DNA of 64,000 nt from Erythroxylum novogranatense (taxonomy: Eukaryota > Streptophyta > Magnoliopsida > Malpighiales > Erythroxylaceae): contig CM057224.1 in NCBI GenBank assembly GCA_029891385.1, positions 31,935,005 through 31,999,004 on the forward strand, in the 5' to 3' direction. The position numbers and the translations under genes were made by a program. Positions 24,815 to 37,034 of the stretch are shown in pieces (the stretch's first letter is position 1; each line of letters opens with the position of its first letter). The notes beneath the pieces are model-generated. The model was not told the origin of the DNA. It saw only the letters and a list, made by a program, of their open reading frames with translations, and searched no databases.

Positions 24815-25025
24815 CCTTAAGTACACAAAAATTATAACTAAATTAGGCTTTGACCATGTCTTAAGCTAGATATTAACCATTTTCTATTAATGGCTACTTT
24901 GTAGTTAGCAGTTATAATTTTTGTATATTTAAGGACCATGTTTTTATGATCACAAACCACTACTAACTACAAAATAGCCATTAATAGAAAATGACTAATA
25001 TCTAGCTTAGACATGGTCAAAGCCT
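24815..25025. repeat. Compound inverted repeat (arms of 24 and 63-64 bp, interleaved)
   Basis: Arm A 24815-24838 is the inverse of A' 24911-24934 (two mismatches). Arm B 24845-24908 is the inverse of B' 24963-25025 (about three mismatches and a 1-bp gap). The order A-B-A'-B' means the two hairpins cannot form together. Confidence 0.85.
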
Positions 25026-25456
25026 TCAATTTCTGCATGTGTATCCCATTTTCTGCTTCCATACTCTATATTGTAGCCCACTATCATTTACTTCTATAAA
25101 TTTAGTCATTTTCCATATTTTTAGCCTTGCCATGATGTCATGATAGCACCATGTTTGCATAATTTCAATAGATACTGAGAGATACCTACATTAATAGGGA
25201 CATATCCACCCTATAGTCACAGTTGGACAGGGTTTCTTGAGAAAGATATTACCAGGCAAACTGATATTTACTCTATTGAGATCGTTGATTTTCCAATTAG
25301 AGTTAAATGTAGGATTGTCTGTAGTTGATGTACTAAAAATGCCATAATGGCTTTGTTTTAGTTTTGTAGTTGATGAATGAGACAACTATGCCTGGAAGAA
25401 CTAAACATCCCACAAATTCCCCTATTTGCTTGTTCTGTTTTGCTTATATGAAATTA

Positions 25457-25766
25457 TGATAGGTCCCGATTAGAAGCTGGAAAATATTTAAGAAGATTTC
25501 TTCTTTGGGCGAGAATCACCACAGATAATATTGTTGAATTCAAAAATATCCCCTTTCATTCATACTTCTAGTAGTTTAAATATAAAAGTTTCCAACTGCC
25601 CTACCTAAAATAAAGGAGCTTATTTTAAATGTGTAAAAAAGAATTTAAATATTTGAAAGGATAAGTGAATAGATAACGTTAGTAAATATAGTGAAGGTGT
25701 TGACAGTTTCCTAGCTCCTCCCTAACTGCATGTTTCTTTTCTAGTTAGGATCTTCAAACCTTATCA
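25457..25766 (-). repeat. 3' LTR of the gag-only element
   Basis: 310 bp, TGATAGGTCCC...CCTTATCA, partner of 26814-27123; shares the GGGCGAGAATCACCACAGAT block. Confidence 0.88.
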
Positions 25767-26145
25767 TTGCCTACCCCTTTTTCTGGAACCTTATCCTCAA
25801 TGTTTAGGATGTTATTTGCCTATGTAGTTTCATCTTCGTCACCTTCCAGTAATAGTAGTTAGGGTTTGTGACATCGGTGGCCTAGCTAAACTGTTCATCA
25901 CAGTTGAAGCATAATCCTTATGTTCGACGCATCTGCATTTCATCCCAAGAGATTCATTTGGCAGATGCAGTTGGCAAAGTTGTTGGTTATGATGACGGAG
26001 TTGCTAGCGCTTGGTATGGTTGAGTGATCGCACCTCGTCTAGATTGAATATACCAACATTGTGCGATTCAATTGATCCTCTCTCATGCTGGCCAATCTAA
26101 TTGCTTCCTTCAAAGACTTTGATCGGAACATTCTAATTTCGTATG

Positions 26146-26790
26146 CTATTTCAGGTTTAAGTTCGCTGATAAACGTTCCCACCAAAACCCTTGGGTCCAC
26201 CCTTGAACTTGATTATCTAATCGCTCGAATTCTTTTTGGTACTCATGCAATGAACCCTTTTCTAGACAAGACTTCATCAAAATCTTCACTTTCAGTCGGC
26301 CCGAACCGGAGCCAAAGCTCCTCTTCAAACACTGTCGTGATTTCTTTATCTTCTTCCTTACATACTCAGCATAACCATTGCCACTATTGGTTGGTTTTGC
26401 CTTCTAGGTGATATGACACCAACACCATCTTTTGATCTGTAGTGGTATTTTGGTGTTCAAAAAACTGCTCCATGTAGTTAAACTACTCCATCAGGTCATT
26501 ATCGCTATAGGAAGGAAACTCAAGCTTTGCTAACTTAAAGCAAAATGGTTAGCGGCCCCCCTAGTTCTCTTTGCTCCCTCTTCACACGACAATCGACTGT
26601 AACCAGCCCGACCAAAAGCATTGTTGTTGGAACCTTCTAAGTTGGAGGCAATGGTGACGGTAAGCCACTTGAGGTTTTCTTCCATGATACAGAGTTTATC
26701 GACCATCCCGAGCTCTATCCGACTAAAGCTATCTTGTAATCCGCCAAGGCTTACTTCCAAGTTCTCAATACGTTCTTTGTTAGAGGTCAT
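26146..26790 (-). pseudogene. Ty3/gypsy-type gag of the short LTR element
   Basis: Two minus-strand frames. 26790-26530 starts MTSNKERIENLEVSLGGLQD, a predicted coiled-coil N-terminus seen in plant gypsy gag proteins, just downstream of the PBS. 26328-26146 and the overlapping frames hold the core gag signature SLHEYQKEFERLDNQVQGW. The two parts are out of frame with each other and stops lie between them, so gag is broken. There is no CCHC knuckle before the 3' LTR. Confidence 0.75.
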
Positions 26791-26813
26791 TTTGATTTAG
26801 CTCTGATACCAAT

Positions 26814-27123
26814 TGATAGGTCTCGAACAGAAGCTGTAAAATATTTAAGAAGTTTTCTTCTTTGGGCGAGAATCACCACAGATAATATTGCTAAATTAAA
26901 AAATCTCCCCTTTCATTTATACTTCTAATAGTTTAAATATAAAAATTTGCAACTGCTCTACCTAAAATAAAGGAGCTTATTTTAAACGTGCAAAAAAAAA
27001 TTTAAACATTTAAAAAGATAAGTGAATGGATGACATTAACAAATATAGTAGAGGTGTTGACATTTTCCTAGCTCCTCCCTAGCTGCACGTTTCTTTTGTA
27101 GTTAGGATCTTTAATCTTTATCA
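26814..27123 (-). repeat. 5' LTR of the gag-only element
   Basis: 310 bp, TGATAGGTCTC...CTTTATCA, adjoining the PBS at 26800-26811. Confidence 0.88.
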
Positions 27124-27380
27124 TTTTCCCAATAAAATCTTTTACTTTCTTGAATATTTCTCACTTACTCTCTACTTTTTCCATTGCATACCCAGGCCGG
27201 GCCTTAAGGTCTCCTTTTAGTCCAGGCCTCATTGACAGTCAAGTAATTAGTCTCTGTTTGTTTCTCACGATAACTGCTCATATTATATTGTCTTGCACAT
27301 TTGTACGGCCCATTATATTCACGTGATTCATCTATAGCTTCCAATATTGGCAGCCTGCAGTTTATGTAACTGAACGCGCA

Positions 27381-27569
27381 ATGGCCTCAGGAAGTGTTGG
27401 CCCATCTTCCTCTGGAGCTGAAAATAGTGCAACTATTGCAGCCGGCCTTGCCCTCATGTCCCTAGCCGCAGCATCTTCAATCTCTTACAAGTTGGCAAGA
27501 ACTCATCGCAGGTACATAGTTGAATATAATGGCCCATCTGTTAGTTACTATTTCAGCAAGTTCAAGTAG
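27381..27569 (+). CDS. Small hypothetical protein, 62 aa, one membrane segment
   Basis: ATG at 27381 (context CGCAATGGC, favourable for plants) opens 62 codons. The N-terminus is Ser/Gly-rich (MASGSVGPSSSGAENS), then residues 17-40 form a hydrophobic, Ala-rich probable transmembrane helix, followed by a basic stretch (KLARTHRRY). Codon use is more gene-like than the surroundings. No family recognised; it could equally be the first exon of a lost gene, as nothing convincing follows. It lies between the gag-only LTR element and the Nudix gene. Confidence 0.4.
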   Translation: MASGSVGPSSSGAENSATIAAGLALMSLAAASSISYKLARTHRRYIVEYNGPSVSYYFSKFK

Positions 27570-28300
27570 AAACCGAACCTTCCCCATATATACGGTCAGA
27601 AGTGGAGCCACCCACTTCAAGACCTAATTAAGTCTGATCCAGTTTCTTGAACCATGAAACTTGGAAATTTTCTTCTATACCATTGATGTATTGTGCGTAC
27701 ACTCTTCTCTGTTTACCATATATTGTCCAAAACTGCAGCTATTGAGGTACATGTAGCATTAATGGATAACAAATGCATGACAAAAGATGATTACTGGGGA
27801 ATCAATGGCAAGGTTCTACGTTTAAAGTGCCACACCAACCTATATGATAAAAATATAGAAGTTACGTCCAAGGACTTAAATTAACCAGATATTGCCACTC
27901 CAAAGGTCCTCCATTTCTGCGTTTGTTTCTCTCCAGGAGCCGTGAGATAGATACAGAAATCGGCCATCAAACCACAGCCACCAACTATGGAATTGAAATT
28001 AAGTCTTATCTTTTGAATTTGATACGGAAGATTTGGGTGATGATTATGGTCTTGAGGATGCCCAAGATGATATAATATTATATTATTCATCAATTGGGTG
28101 GATCAATAATTTGACTGGTAAATTCTACTTTGAAAATGCTTGGAATCCTTAGTAATTAAATTACATTAATATTACTAAAACTTGGGCTTTAATTTAAAAG
28201 AAAAAGTTCCGTGTCTTAGAATAGAAAGTAAAAACCTATATTACACCAACACGTGAATTCGACTAAACCTTCAGGTCCGATCCGTTTCATGCGCTTCACC
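27570..28300. other. Spacer upstream of the Nudix gene
   Basis: Short open frames at 27693-27884 (+) and 27881-28093 (-) include coding-like patches, but neither has recognisable homology or splice partners. The promoter of the Nudix gene should lie in 28200-28620; no clear TATA box was found. Confidence 0.4.
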
Positions 28301-28630
28301 ATTTTTTAACCACTTTCTCTTCTCTCTCTTTGTTCCAAGATAAGCATAAACCAAGCTCAAAAGAATTGAATCAATATTACAACAACAGCAATCGCGACTC
28401 TCTTCCAGACCCAGTTATTGCAATGTCGGACTTTTCAAGCACTGCATGCATGAGCTTTTCTCACATATTGATTCAACGACCAAACGGGCTTCGCCAACAC
28501 CGCTTTCTATCATGACCCAGTTTGTTTATATTGCCAATCATAAAGAAAGTACAGTTCTTTTTAGATAATATCGATAGAATAGATACGTAGATTGAGATAG
28601 AATAGACAGAGAGGAGAAAATTGTTTTAGT

Positions 28631-31112
28631 ATGTCTGAATTGGTAGCCCGTACAGGTCGACATCAACAGCGGTACGAGGGCGGCTGTCGCCTTGTTGCCG
28701 GGTATCTCTTTGTCTTTTGTTTATTTTGCAAATGTCCTTTTGATTTTTGTTTCATTGGAATGATGTTGTCAAGGTGATTTCTAATACCTGATGTGATTGT
28801 GCACTGCACTGTGTCATCATCACTAATGCCAAATTTAGATTTTTTTAATTGGATTATAGTTTTTTTTTTAATCGTGCTTGTGATGTTCGTTGTTAGCGCG
28901 GTCGGTCACTGTATCGAGATTGACTTTCTTTTTTTTTTTTCACTTTTTAAAATTTGGGTGGAAGTGGTGGGGATGGGGGTGTTGTGTTGGGACAGAAAAG
29001 GAGAAGTCTATCGAATGAAATAATGATTAATGGGCATTCTTCCTCTCAACTTGATCTTTCTTCAATGTGTTTAATGGAGTTGCTGTTCATAATTATATAT
29101 ATGTGTATCTTATTGGTATCTGGTGTTTGTTTTTCTGGTTAGACTGGAGATAAACGATTGGAATCATGTTTCGACCTTTTCGTGAGTAGTGATCACTATT
29201 TCGTTTTGGATGATACTGAAACCCCTCTTTTCTTTTTTCTTTTCCTTAATACTCACAAGGATCTTGGCGTACTTCCAGAGGATGGGATACAGAGTGCTAT
29301 CTGAATTCTCATGAAATTGTATATTCACTGAATTAATTGGCAAGGAAGTGCTTAATAATGGGAATAGGAGAGAAGTCAATGGAGAATTGCCCTATGTTTA
29401 ATCAGCTTTCTGCTCTATTGTAGCCCTATACCTGACAAATGATTTATTCCAAAATAGATTGCGAATAAATTTCTTTTGTTTGACTATGCTCAAGTGTCTC
29501 TTTCAGTTTCTTTTCTTTGATAACTAGTCAAGTGCCCTTTGTGATTAGTTGTTTGATTACTTGCTGTTACACTTAGCTCAATTTTTAAATTGCTAAGCTA
29601 TTAGATCCGATTGACAGGTGCATTCCATTTCGATATAGAGCTTGTGATAATAATGGAGACAGTGATTCTGCGAAGGTTGTTGAGGTTCTTATGATTAACT
29701 CGCCAAGTGGACCAGGTCTACTGTTTCCAAAGGTATATAGGTGATATGCTTTCTGGCACTTCTTCTGCCATTTACATTTTTCCTGCGTTTGTTTGTTCAT
29801 TGCTCAGTCAATGATACATGTTTGTCCTTGTGCTGGAGTAGAATATGACTTGAAATAATTATCCTTATTGGAGTTCTAGAGATTATTCTGGCATGTTTAT
29901 GCATGGTCATGTGTTAAGGCCTGTCTTTAAAATCAACTACATTTTGGGATACTTAATTTTCTATTTAGTTTTGCCTTATCTGGGTAGATGAGTGAAGGTT
30001 TGCGGGCCATTCTTCTCTGAAGGATCCAAAGATGGAAAACATGTCCTCTCATGAAACGATCTTGTCCATCTATCATGTTATTTCCATACCTACATGCTAA
30101 ATCTTTCATTTCTATTCATAATATCTTCTCTTCTTATTTTCTTCAAGGGAGGGTGGGAAAATGATGAAACTGTTGAAGAAGCTGCAGCAAGAGAAGCTGT
30201 AGAAGAAGCCGGAGTTCGAGGGGAAAAAATGGTAAATATTTTTGGTATATCACCTTTTAATAACCAGGTTATGTACATTAATGATAACTTTCGGAGTATA
30301 TTTTAAATGCAGTGTTTCACTAACTAATCACTTTTCCCAAAGATCTAATACCAAAGCACTATGACTGTGTCAGACCTTTGTTATTTCTTTCTTAGTGGAT
30401 TTAAAGGGAGAACAAAAATTCCTCTGATGAAGGAAAATCTCCAAAAGCAAAGAGTATAATCAAATTTGTAGGGAAAAGTTTTTCCTTTCAATAATTAGGT
30501 TATCAGGTGGATGGAACAAGAGAGATTGAGGAGCTAAAAGTGGTGGAGGTGAGGAAGAGAGAGTCTTCTGCTTTGTGGATACTTGGACCTTAATATTAAA
30601 AAACTAGGTGAAATCTAATTATTCGAATACTAACTTATGAATGTATACACCTACTGGCTCATAAATAAGATACCTTTGCATCCTTGACCAACTTCTAGGC
30701 ACATTTCCTACGACTGCATCATTTAGCTTGTTAAACAACTTGTAGTTTGTACCTTTTAGACGTGTTAACCCAAGTCCTAGCAACATTTTTACACTACAAC
30801 CACAGTTCTTCGTTAAACCTAAATAACCTCTGTAATCTCTGGGTTCAGGATTTTATAGGAGACTATCACTTCAAGAGTAAAACACATCAAGATAATTGTT
30901 GCCCAGAAGGCTTATGTAAAGCTGCGATGTTTGCCTTATTGGTTAAGGAGGAGCTTGAGTCATGGCCAGAGCAGAGCACACGAACAAGAAGCTGGTTAAC
31001 TATAGCAGAAGCAGTTGAGAATTGCCGGCACAAATGGATGGGAGAAGCTCTAGAGCAATTTTCAGTGTGGGTTGCAGATTATAAAGAGAAGGATTCAGCT
31101 GATCAAGATTAA
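28631..31112 (+). CDS. NUDT12/13: Nudix hydrolase, plant NUDT12/13 type, 4 exons, 177 aa
   Basis: Hydrolyses nucleoside diphosphates linked to another moiety; plant relatives act on diadenosine polyphosphate-type substrates and some are mitochondrial. Exons: 28631-28701, 29618-29732, 30148-30231, 30849-31112, all with GT-AG introns, total 534 nt. The N-terminus MSELVARTGRHQQRYEGGCR and GCIPFRYR are typical of this plant subgroup. The Nudix box is complete at residues 63-85 (Gly63, Glu69, then REAVEEAGV with Arg77, Glu78, Glu81, Glu82, Gly84), so catalysis should be intact. The C-terminus carries the family motif MFALLVKEELESWPEQ and RSWLTIAEA. The segment between exons 3 and 4 (GEKM-DFIG) is shorter and less conserved than in relatives, so a small exon or alternative junction there is possible. 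Confidence 0.92.
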
Positions 31113-31880
31113 TTTGCTATGTGCATAAAGAGAAACTGCCATGTAACAAACCTCAGGTTTTCTTTAACTAGCTGTTCGAAAGAAGATTAGAACACTTCAG
31201 GATAAAAGAGCAACTTATTTTTGTATGTGACAGAGTCTTGCGTATGTTTCTGATCTCCGATGCATTTTATTTCAGGGGGCTACTTCATATAAATTAATTG
31301 TTGTATCATTCTTATTAGAAGGTTTGGCTGATTAGGTGCACTCATAATCAGTCCTTGCGTTTTTAGAACTGGTAAATTATTGACGAACTGTTCAGTGGAA
31401 AAGTTAAATTAGTTTTAACTACTTAAAAAGCAAGTTATGGTACAAAGTTGTCTATTTGTTATATAATAGACATTTAAGAACAATGCTGATGTTAACATAA
31501 CAATGCCAACTGAAATGAGAGTATTGCATCAATGGTCTTCACATTTTGACAAAGAAGAAATACTTCCAGTCCCAGAACAGAGTAACAATAATCTTGAATC
31601 CATACTGGTACTGTTACATAGGTTGTCATCAAAATCAAACTGATAACCCATAAATTTGCAACAATAACGTTTAACATTCTCTGTATCGGATCAGTAATCT
31701 GGCTCCCAGATGCTTTTATTCCACAGTCCTGGACAATTCAACAATTGCTTCAACCCTGAAAAGTAAACAATTTGGAAAAGGAAGTTAGTGGGAGGCAACA
31801 AAATGTTAAGAGGTTAGCCTCATTGTTAAACACTATGAAAAACCATGTTGACAGGCAATTTTAGATGAGGAAAATTATGA
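31113..31880. other. 3' flank of the Nudix gene
   Basis: Probable 3' UTR and spacer. A minus-strand acceptor-like TTTTCAG near 31760 followed by a short open stretch (VEAIVELSRTVE) suggests a decayed minus-strand exon. No gene is supported. Confidence 0.4.
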
Positions 31881-31899
31881 TGAGAAACAAATTAATTTC

Positions 31900-32165
31900 T
31901 TATGCGGTCTGTTTGTTGTTAATCTCTACACGTACTTGCAAACTTGAGCACACAACCTCCTTGTCAGTACTCCATTTTTTGTCTTTCCTTAACAAATTGT
32001 CTACGATACTGGTTTTTAGCTGTGAAGAACAATTCCACGGCGATTTCATCCTCATGTGTTTTGCTCCAAAAGCATGGCTTATCTGCTCGTTCTATTGTCC
32101 CCAGCAGTTCAAGCCAGCTTCACCCCTATTCCAGATAGAATTCAAGTTTATATGGAAAAGGAAAT
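31900..32165 (-). pseudogene. Unidentified minus-strand reading frame with one internal stop
   Basis: Reading from about 32165 to the TAA at 31902-31900 gives about 88 codons with coding-like composition (for example NEQISHAFGAKHMRMKSPWN and LLRKDKKWSTDKEVVCSSLQ) and a single in-frame TAG near 32100. No family recognised. Other short minus-strand coding-like patches lie at about 32545-32650, 34130-34200 and 34404-34625. Together they could be remains of one lost gene or of unrelated fragments. Confidence 0.25.
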
Positions 32166-32199
32166 AGGGAAATGAAAGCAAGTAACAAGGAATCATCTT

Positions 32200-34974
32200 T
32201 TTTTCCTCTCTCATTTAGGAATTGCATTATTATACTATCTCTCTAGGAATGAAATGATTTCAACTTTTCAGATTCCTGAACTTTTCCATGAAAGTCAGCT
32301 TTTATGACGAGCTGCTGAGATACTTACCGCTGTTTCCTGGAATGGCATCTGTGCTGTTTATCGTATAAACGAGGCACACTAGCCTCCTACAGCTGAACTC
32401 AATTTAGTACGAGTTATAATGAAGTAAATTTGATTATATAGCTAGATCTAGATTCTAGCAAGTAAGAAACATGTTTGAACTTCTTTTGTTGTGTCAATCC
32501 TCATTGTCCAGAACTTCCATTTGTTTCTTCGTTCTTTCATTCAGACCAAAATATGTGGTTCCAAGTTGAAGTTCCTAAATTGCTTTGTGTCCTTTCTGAA
32601 AACCAGATTCATACCACTCTCCGACTCCCGGTTCATGATGACCAGTATGTAATTCACTTATTTGATGAGAGAAGTGCAGTGGTGCTCCAATGAACAAATT
32701 ATCTATTCGACAATCGACAGGCAGGGAACTTTTTATTTGCTTACGTTTCCAGGTGCTTTGGCTGAACTTTCATGACCATAAATTTAGATACTGGTTAACT
32801 GCGGAGTCCTGAACCTCTTATATTTAGATGTGCTCGCTGCTGTGAATCATTAGAAGGCAGAAAGCATGAGAATTCTTATTTTACATGCTCAAACTTGAAT
32901 GAGATTTTGATTCAACGTGATATGCGGGGAACTCTTTATGAATTTTGACCTAATCGCTGTCCCAAAATTAAATGAGAAAAAGATAAAATTGAAGATGCAC
33001 GTCAAATTTCTCAGGTATAGGAATGCGCTCGATCTCCTACTATTCTATAATAAAATCTTGTTAAAAGTTGTCTTCGCCATAATCTCAAAACTTGAGTATA
33101 TATTCATAGAAAGTAACCCAGTTCCGAGTCAAGAGTCCAAAAAGCAGAGTTCTTTTGCAGTGATCTTGTTGGAAGTGAGTTTTGGGTGTAGGACCAACTG
33201 TCGCATTATATACGTACATATTTGACCACATCATCAGTTGCGTCTGATTCCATGAATGGACAAGAGGATGAGAGAGAAGCGAGGAAAATAGCGAATTCTA
33301 CAGAAGGCAAACAGCGTGATGTGTCTTAGATAGGTGCCTATTTCATTCAAATAAGCATGCGGTTGACGCACTCCTTTGCATGAGCACCCCTTCAATGGGG
33401 TGAGTGGAGTGGTTGCCAATACATACATACATACATACATACCACTGTAAAGTTGCTGCAAGTAGTTATTTTATACATTTTGGTTCATGCTGCAATTAGT
33501 ATAAAACAACGTAAACACCCAATAGAAATCATGCTGCAATTAGGAATATGTATTAAAAAAAAAAAAAAACAAGGCATGGAAGAAGTTGTTCTTCAATTTG
33601 ATTCATCCCTTCCATTCTTTCTATTCAGGTCACGTGCTCTTTCGCACTTCAGAAATCAACCTGTCGGTGGCACACGGGTTTTGCCATTTAGCTCCAGGGA
33701 CTCCATGAAGTTGTGGCTCAGATTCAAGGACCTACCAATGCTTCTTTGACATAAGGGCTGCTTTGAAAATCCTGCCTGAATAGTCGGCAACTTGGCCGAC
33801 TTGCTCACTCATGAACAAATTATATACCTCCAGGCGGTGAAATGAACTTAAAAGTCTTTTGATCTGATATTATCGAATTTCATACTGTTCTACTACTTGA
33901 CAGAATCTCTACCAGGTAACACGATTGTGGCTTTGGCAACAAAGAAAGACGGCTATAAACATCTATTGCTAATAAGAACTTGGTTAACTATATGAAGATA
34001 AATATCTTTTATTTGATTAATATGCATTTAAATCCTTGCAAGCTCCGAACCCTTTTCTCTTCTTTAGAAACTGATGAAAAAATTATGTGAAGATAACTTT
34101 AATTAAAAATTTGTTTGACGTGTTAGTGGACAAAATCTTGGCCTTCAAATTTGGGCATCAGCAGAGCAAGTGCATAATCTTCATCAGGCATGTAGGGATG
34201 AACACCTTATAGTCTACTTTTCAAGGGATGAATAGCTAAAGGCTTACACTAGTCAAGATCCCTGTAGAAACTAGACAGCATGCCTATGAGATGCAAAGTC
34301 CTTCATAGCCGGTACTTTTCAATGAGGATACAAACTATCGTAGAAAAACTAACCTTTTGTGGTAAAATCCTAGGGACCATGAAGAGAAAGCGCTTATGTT
34401 TGACTAGAGATGTAAATATTTCAATTCTGCACTCATCTCTACCCTCTCTACAGAAGTATGAAAAGAATTTGTAGTTACTTTGACACAAGTTGCTCTCTGC
34501 ATAAAATCCATTGTAGACACTAGGCCAATGACTTTGGATGGTAAGACAGCAGACTTTGTCAAATTTAGTCTAACAGAGCATATATACCAATGGGGCTCCA
34601 ACTTATGTTGTTGAGCAGCAGTCATGTGCCAACAAAAACTTTAGCAGTCAATTTAGAACGCCTAATTGAAGAATTTGTGAACCATGAACGGGACTCTCTT
34701 TGAGTTCGTGCATTCCATACTGGTGTCGTCCATTTGAAGACCTTCACCTGTGATTGAATTTTAACGTACTTCGTTTTAGTGTCATACCAATCCACAAACA
34801 TTTTCTTGTATCAGTTCTAAATTGAAATGGATCAACAATATTGAAGGCACTGGCAGCAACTTATCAAAAGCAAGTCTAAGCAGATACATTTTTCCATTCT
34901 TTTGGATGTTGTATTTACATATAAGTCCAAAATTCCTAAATGCTCTAATGAAACTGACATACTATATAAAAGGT
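32200..34974. other. Spacer between Nudix and WRKY genes
   Basis: No gene supported. It contains an (ATAC)n microsatellite at about 33420-33442, a poly-A run near 33556-33569, and scattered minus-strand coding-like scraps. The last few hundred bases include the 3' UTR of the WRKY gene. Confidence 0.45.
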
Positions 34975-36941
34975 TCATCGCTTTTCAGTTTGATTATCCT
35001 GGAACACTTTTCCTGAGATGGCTGCTACAAGTGCTGAAGTAAATTTGGGATCTTTCGTTAAGGAAGAGGCCATCTGTTCCACCAGAAAATGTCGAACTTC
35101 TGGCGCATCCAATCTTGGTACTGAAGTTTTGACATCAGTGCTGGACTTGGATTTTATTAGGTCAAGATTGATAGTTGGTCCAGCTGAGGCAAGTGAAGTA
35201 GAACGTGGCACTGAGCCAAGGGTCAGAGTACGGTTTGAACCTGACGTTGCCTCCATTTGTGCGGCATTTGTATGGTTGTGCTCTCCTTCATAAGTTGCAA
35301 CCAAGATGGATTGATCTTCAATACTTCTTTGCACCTAAAGAGAAGATTAATCTGATCAGATAACTTGTAAAAGGACTCATCGGATCATAGGAAAATACAA
35401 TTAATTGGTTTTATCATTAAATGATAAGCAACAACATAGTTAAGTGATACAGCAAACTTAGTTAAAAGCAGGTGACCATCAGCATTCAGCAGACCTTTTC
35501 TCTACTACCTTCTAATGCATTTGCTAATTGAGGGCAGACCGAGGCATTCCAGGAAGACTCATGTTATATATCTCAAACTTCTTATACACTAAGAAACTGA
35601 ACTTATGTAGCAGGAGAACGACATAGAGCTATCATGACCGCTCACCTTCTTTTTGACAGGGCAGCTTGGAGCAAACGAGCACTTGAAGTAAGCTCTTGGA
35701 CAAGGGTTGTCTCTGGTGACTTTTTGGCCATATTTCCTCCACTGGTATCCATCCTTCACAACCTGCAAGTAAGCCCTTATCAATAAATGAAGGCATAAAT
35801 GTAGGGGGAAAAAAAAAGTAACCGTAGAAACAATGAAATCCACTGTTTCTTTATCCATTTACACATGGATTCTACATCCTAATGAATGTGAACTTACCAG
35901 GCTCGTGTCTGATGTTTCTGTCTTGACATAAACCCTTGAAATCTTTGCTTTGATAACTTCTTCTCTTTGTCTCTTGGGAGTTTCTTCATCTGTTGAGCTG
36001 CTTTCAGAATTTCCATTCATATCAACATTGTTATCATTGTTACTGCTGTTTCCAGACTTCCTTTTCTTAGAGTTAACAACCTCGATGTCCTGATTCTTAC
36101 GCTTGTACTCCATTAATTGACTTCTCAAAGCATTGTAATTCTCACACACTACCGTCAGCATCTCAGTTAGCTTCTTGTTCTCTGCGTTAACCCGGTTCAG
36201 TTCCTCCACTAAAGCACCAGTCTGCAAGTGAAAGTACAGATAATTCAGCTCCAGTACAAAAAGCAACAAAGACAAATATTCTTGATTTTTTTTCACTATT
36301 TTTCATCAACTTATTGAATTCTCATCTAAATAGGCAAACTAGTATTCCTGAAATTGGATGTTCACAAGTTTAAAGATGGAAACTTGCAAGGGCCACTCGT
36401 TGAATTCTTTTTTTTGGGGAAAAAACTGCAACTTGTTGAATTCATTACTAAATAAAGGATCTTAACAATTGCAATTTGGGAATCGTAGGAAAGTTGCGTT
36501 CGTTTTCTGGAAGATAACTTGAATCCTGGAAAATTTTTCAATTTTATGTTTAGTCACATAAACAAAGACACAAGAAATGAGCAAAATTTCAGTTTCTTTG
36601 TTATTGCATGGACGAATGATTCTCTGTCTTCAGCACACATCCAGTTTTCGAAAAAAGAAAAGAAAAAGATCAACAGGTACCAGTAGAGATTGGAGAAGAA
36701 AACACGACAGAAGACGATATGCTAATCCATATCATAAATAAACCAAAAAGAAAATGATCCCAGAAAGTTATCTTCGGAAACTGACCTGTTCTTTGACAGA
36801 AACGTTGTTCTTCCTCGGGCGTTCCATCAAACTGGCATCCATCTCTTTGGCCAATCCAAACCCGTCAGTTCCCATTTCGTGCCCTCTAAATGGATTACAG
36901 TTAAGATCCAAGGAAGTATCAACCCACGAAGAATAATCCAT
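34975..36941 (-). CDS. WRKY40: WRKY transcription factor, group IIa (WRKY40 type), 4 exons, 318 aa
   Basis: Nuclear DNA-binding factor of the WRKY18/40/60 class that controls defence and abscisic-acid responses through W-boxes. Exons (high to low): 36941-36786, 36221-35898, 35762-35646, 35334-34975; total 957 nt. The start is the ATG of [14 protein letters not shown], matching the family N-terminus; no upstream in-frame ATG before a stop. Residues 53-92 form the leucine-zipper-like coiled coil ([16 protein letters not shown]). Residues 104-107 (KKRK) are a likely nuclear signal. The WRKY domain has WRKYGQK at 168-174 and zinc ligands Cys188, Cys194, His218, His220 (C-x5-C-x23-H-x-H). An intron falls right before VQR in the zinc finger, the position typical of group IIa. 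The C-terminal [19 protein letters not shown] motif is intact. Confidence 0.95.
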
Positions 36942-37034
36942 ATCCACAGGCAAAGATGAACTAGCAAGCCTCCTTCTGAATCTACCAGAAGACCAAAGCA
37001 GGACTTAAAAGAATGCTTCGAGACTCGCTCAAAT

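Larger units (their letters stand above)
25457..27123 (-). mobile_element. Short gag-only LTR retrotransposon (TR-GAG type)
   Basis: Two direct repeats of 310 bp (25457-25766 and 26814-27123), both TGATAGG...TATCA, about 90% alike by eye. The internal region is only 1047 bp. A tRNA-iMet PBS (plus GCTCTGATACCA, 26800-26811) sits two bases inside the right LTR, so the element reads on the minus strand. Internal coding is gag only, of the Ty3/gypsy kind. No protease or polymerase is present. Flanking 5-bp sequences (AATTA, TTTTC) do not match, so the TSD is lost or the ends are off by a little. Confidence 0.85.
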
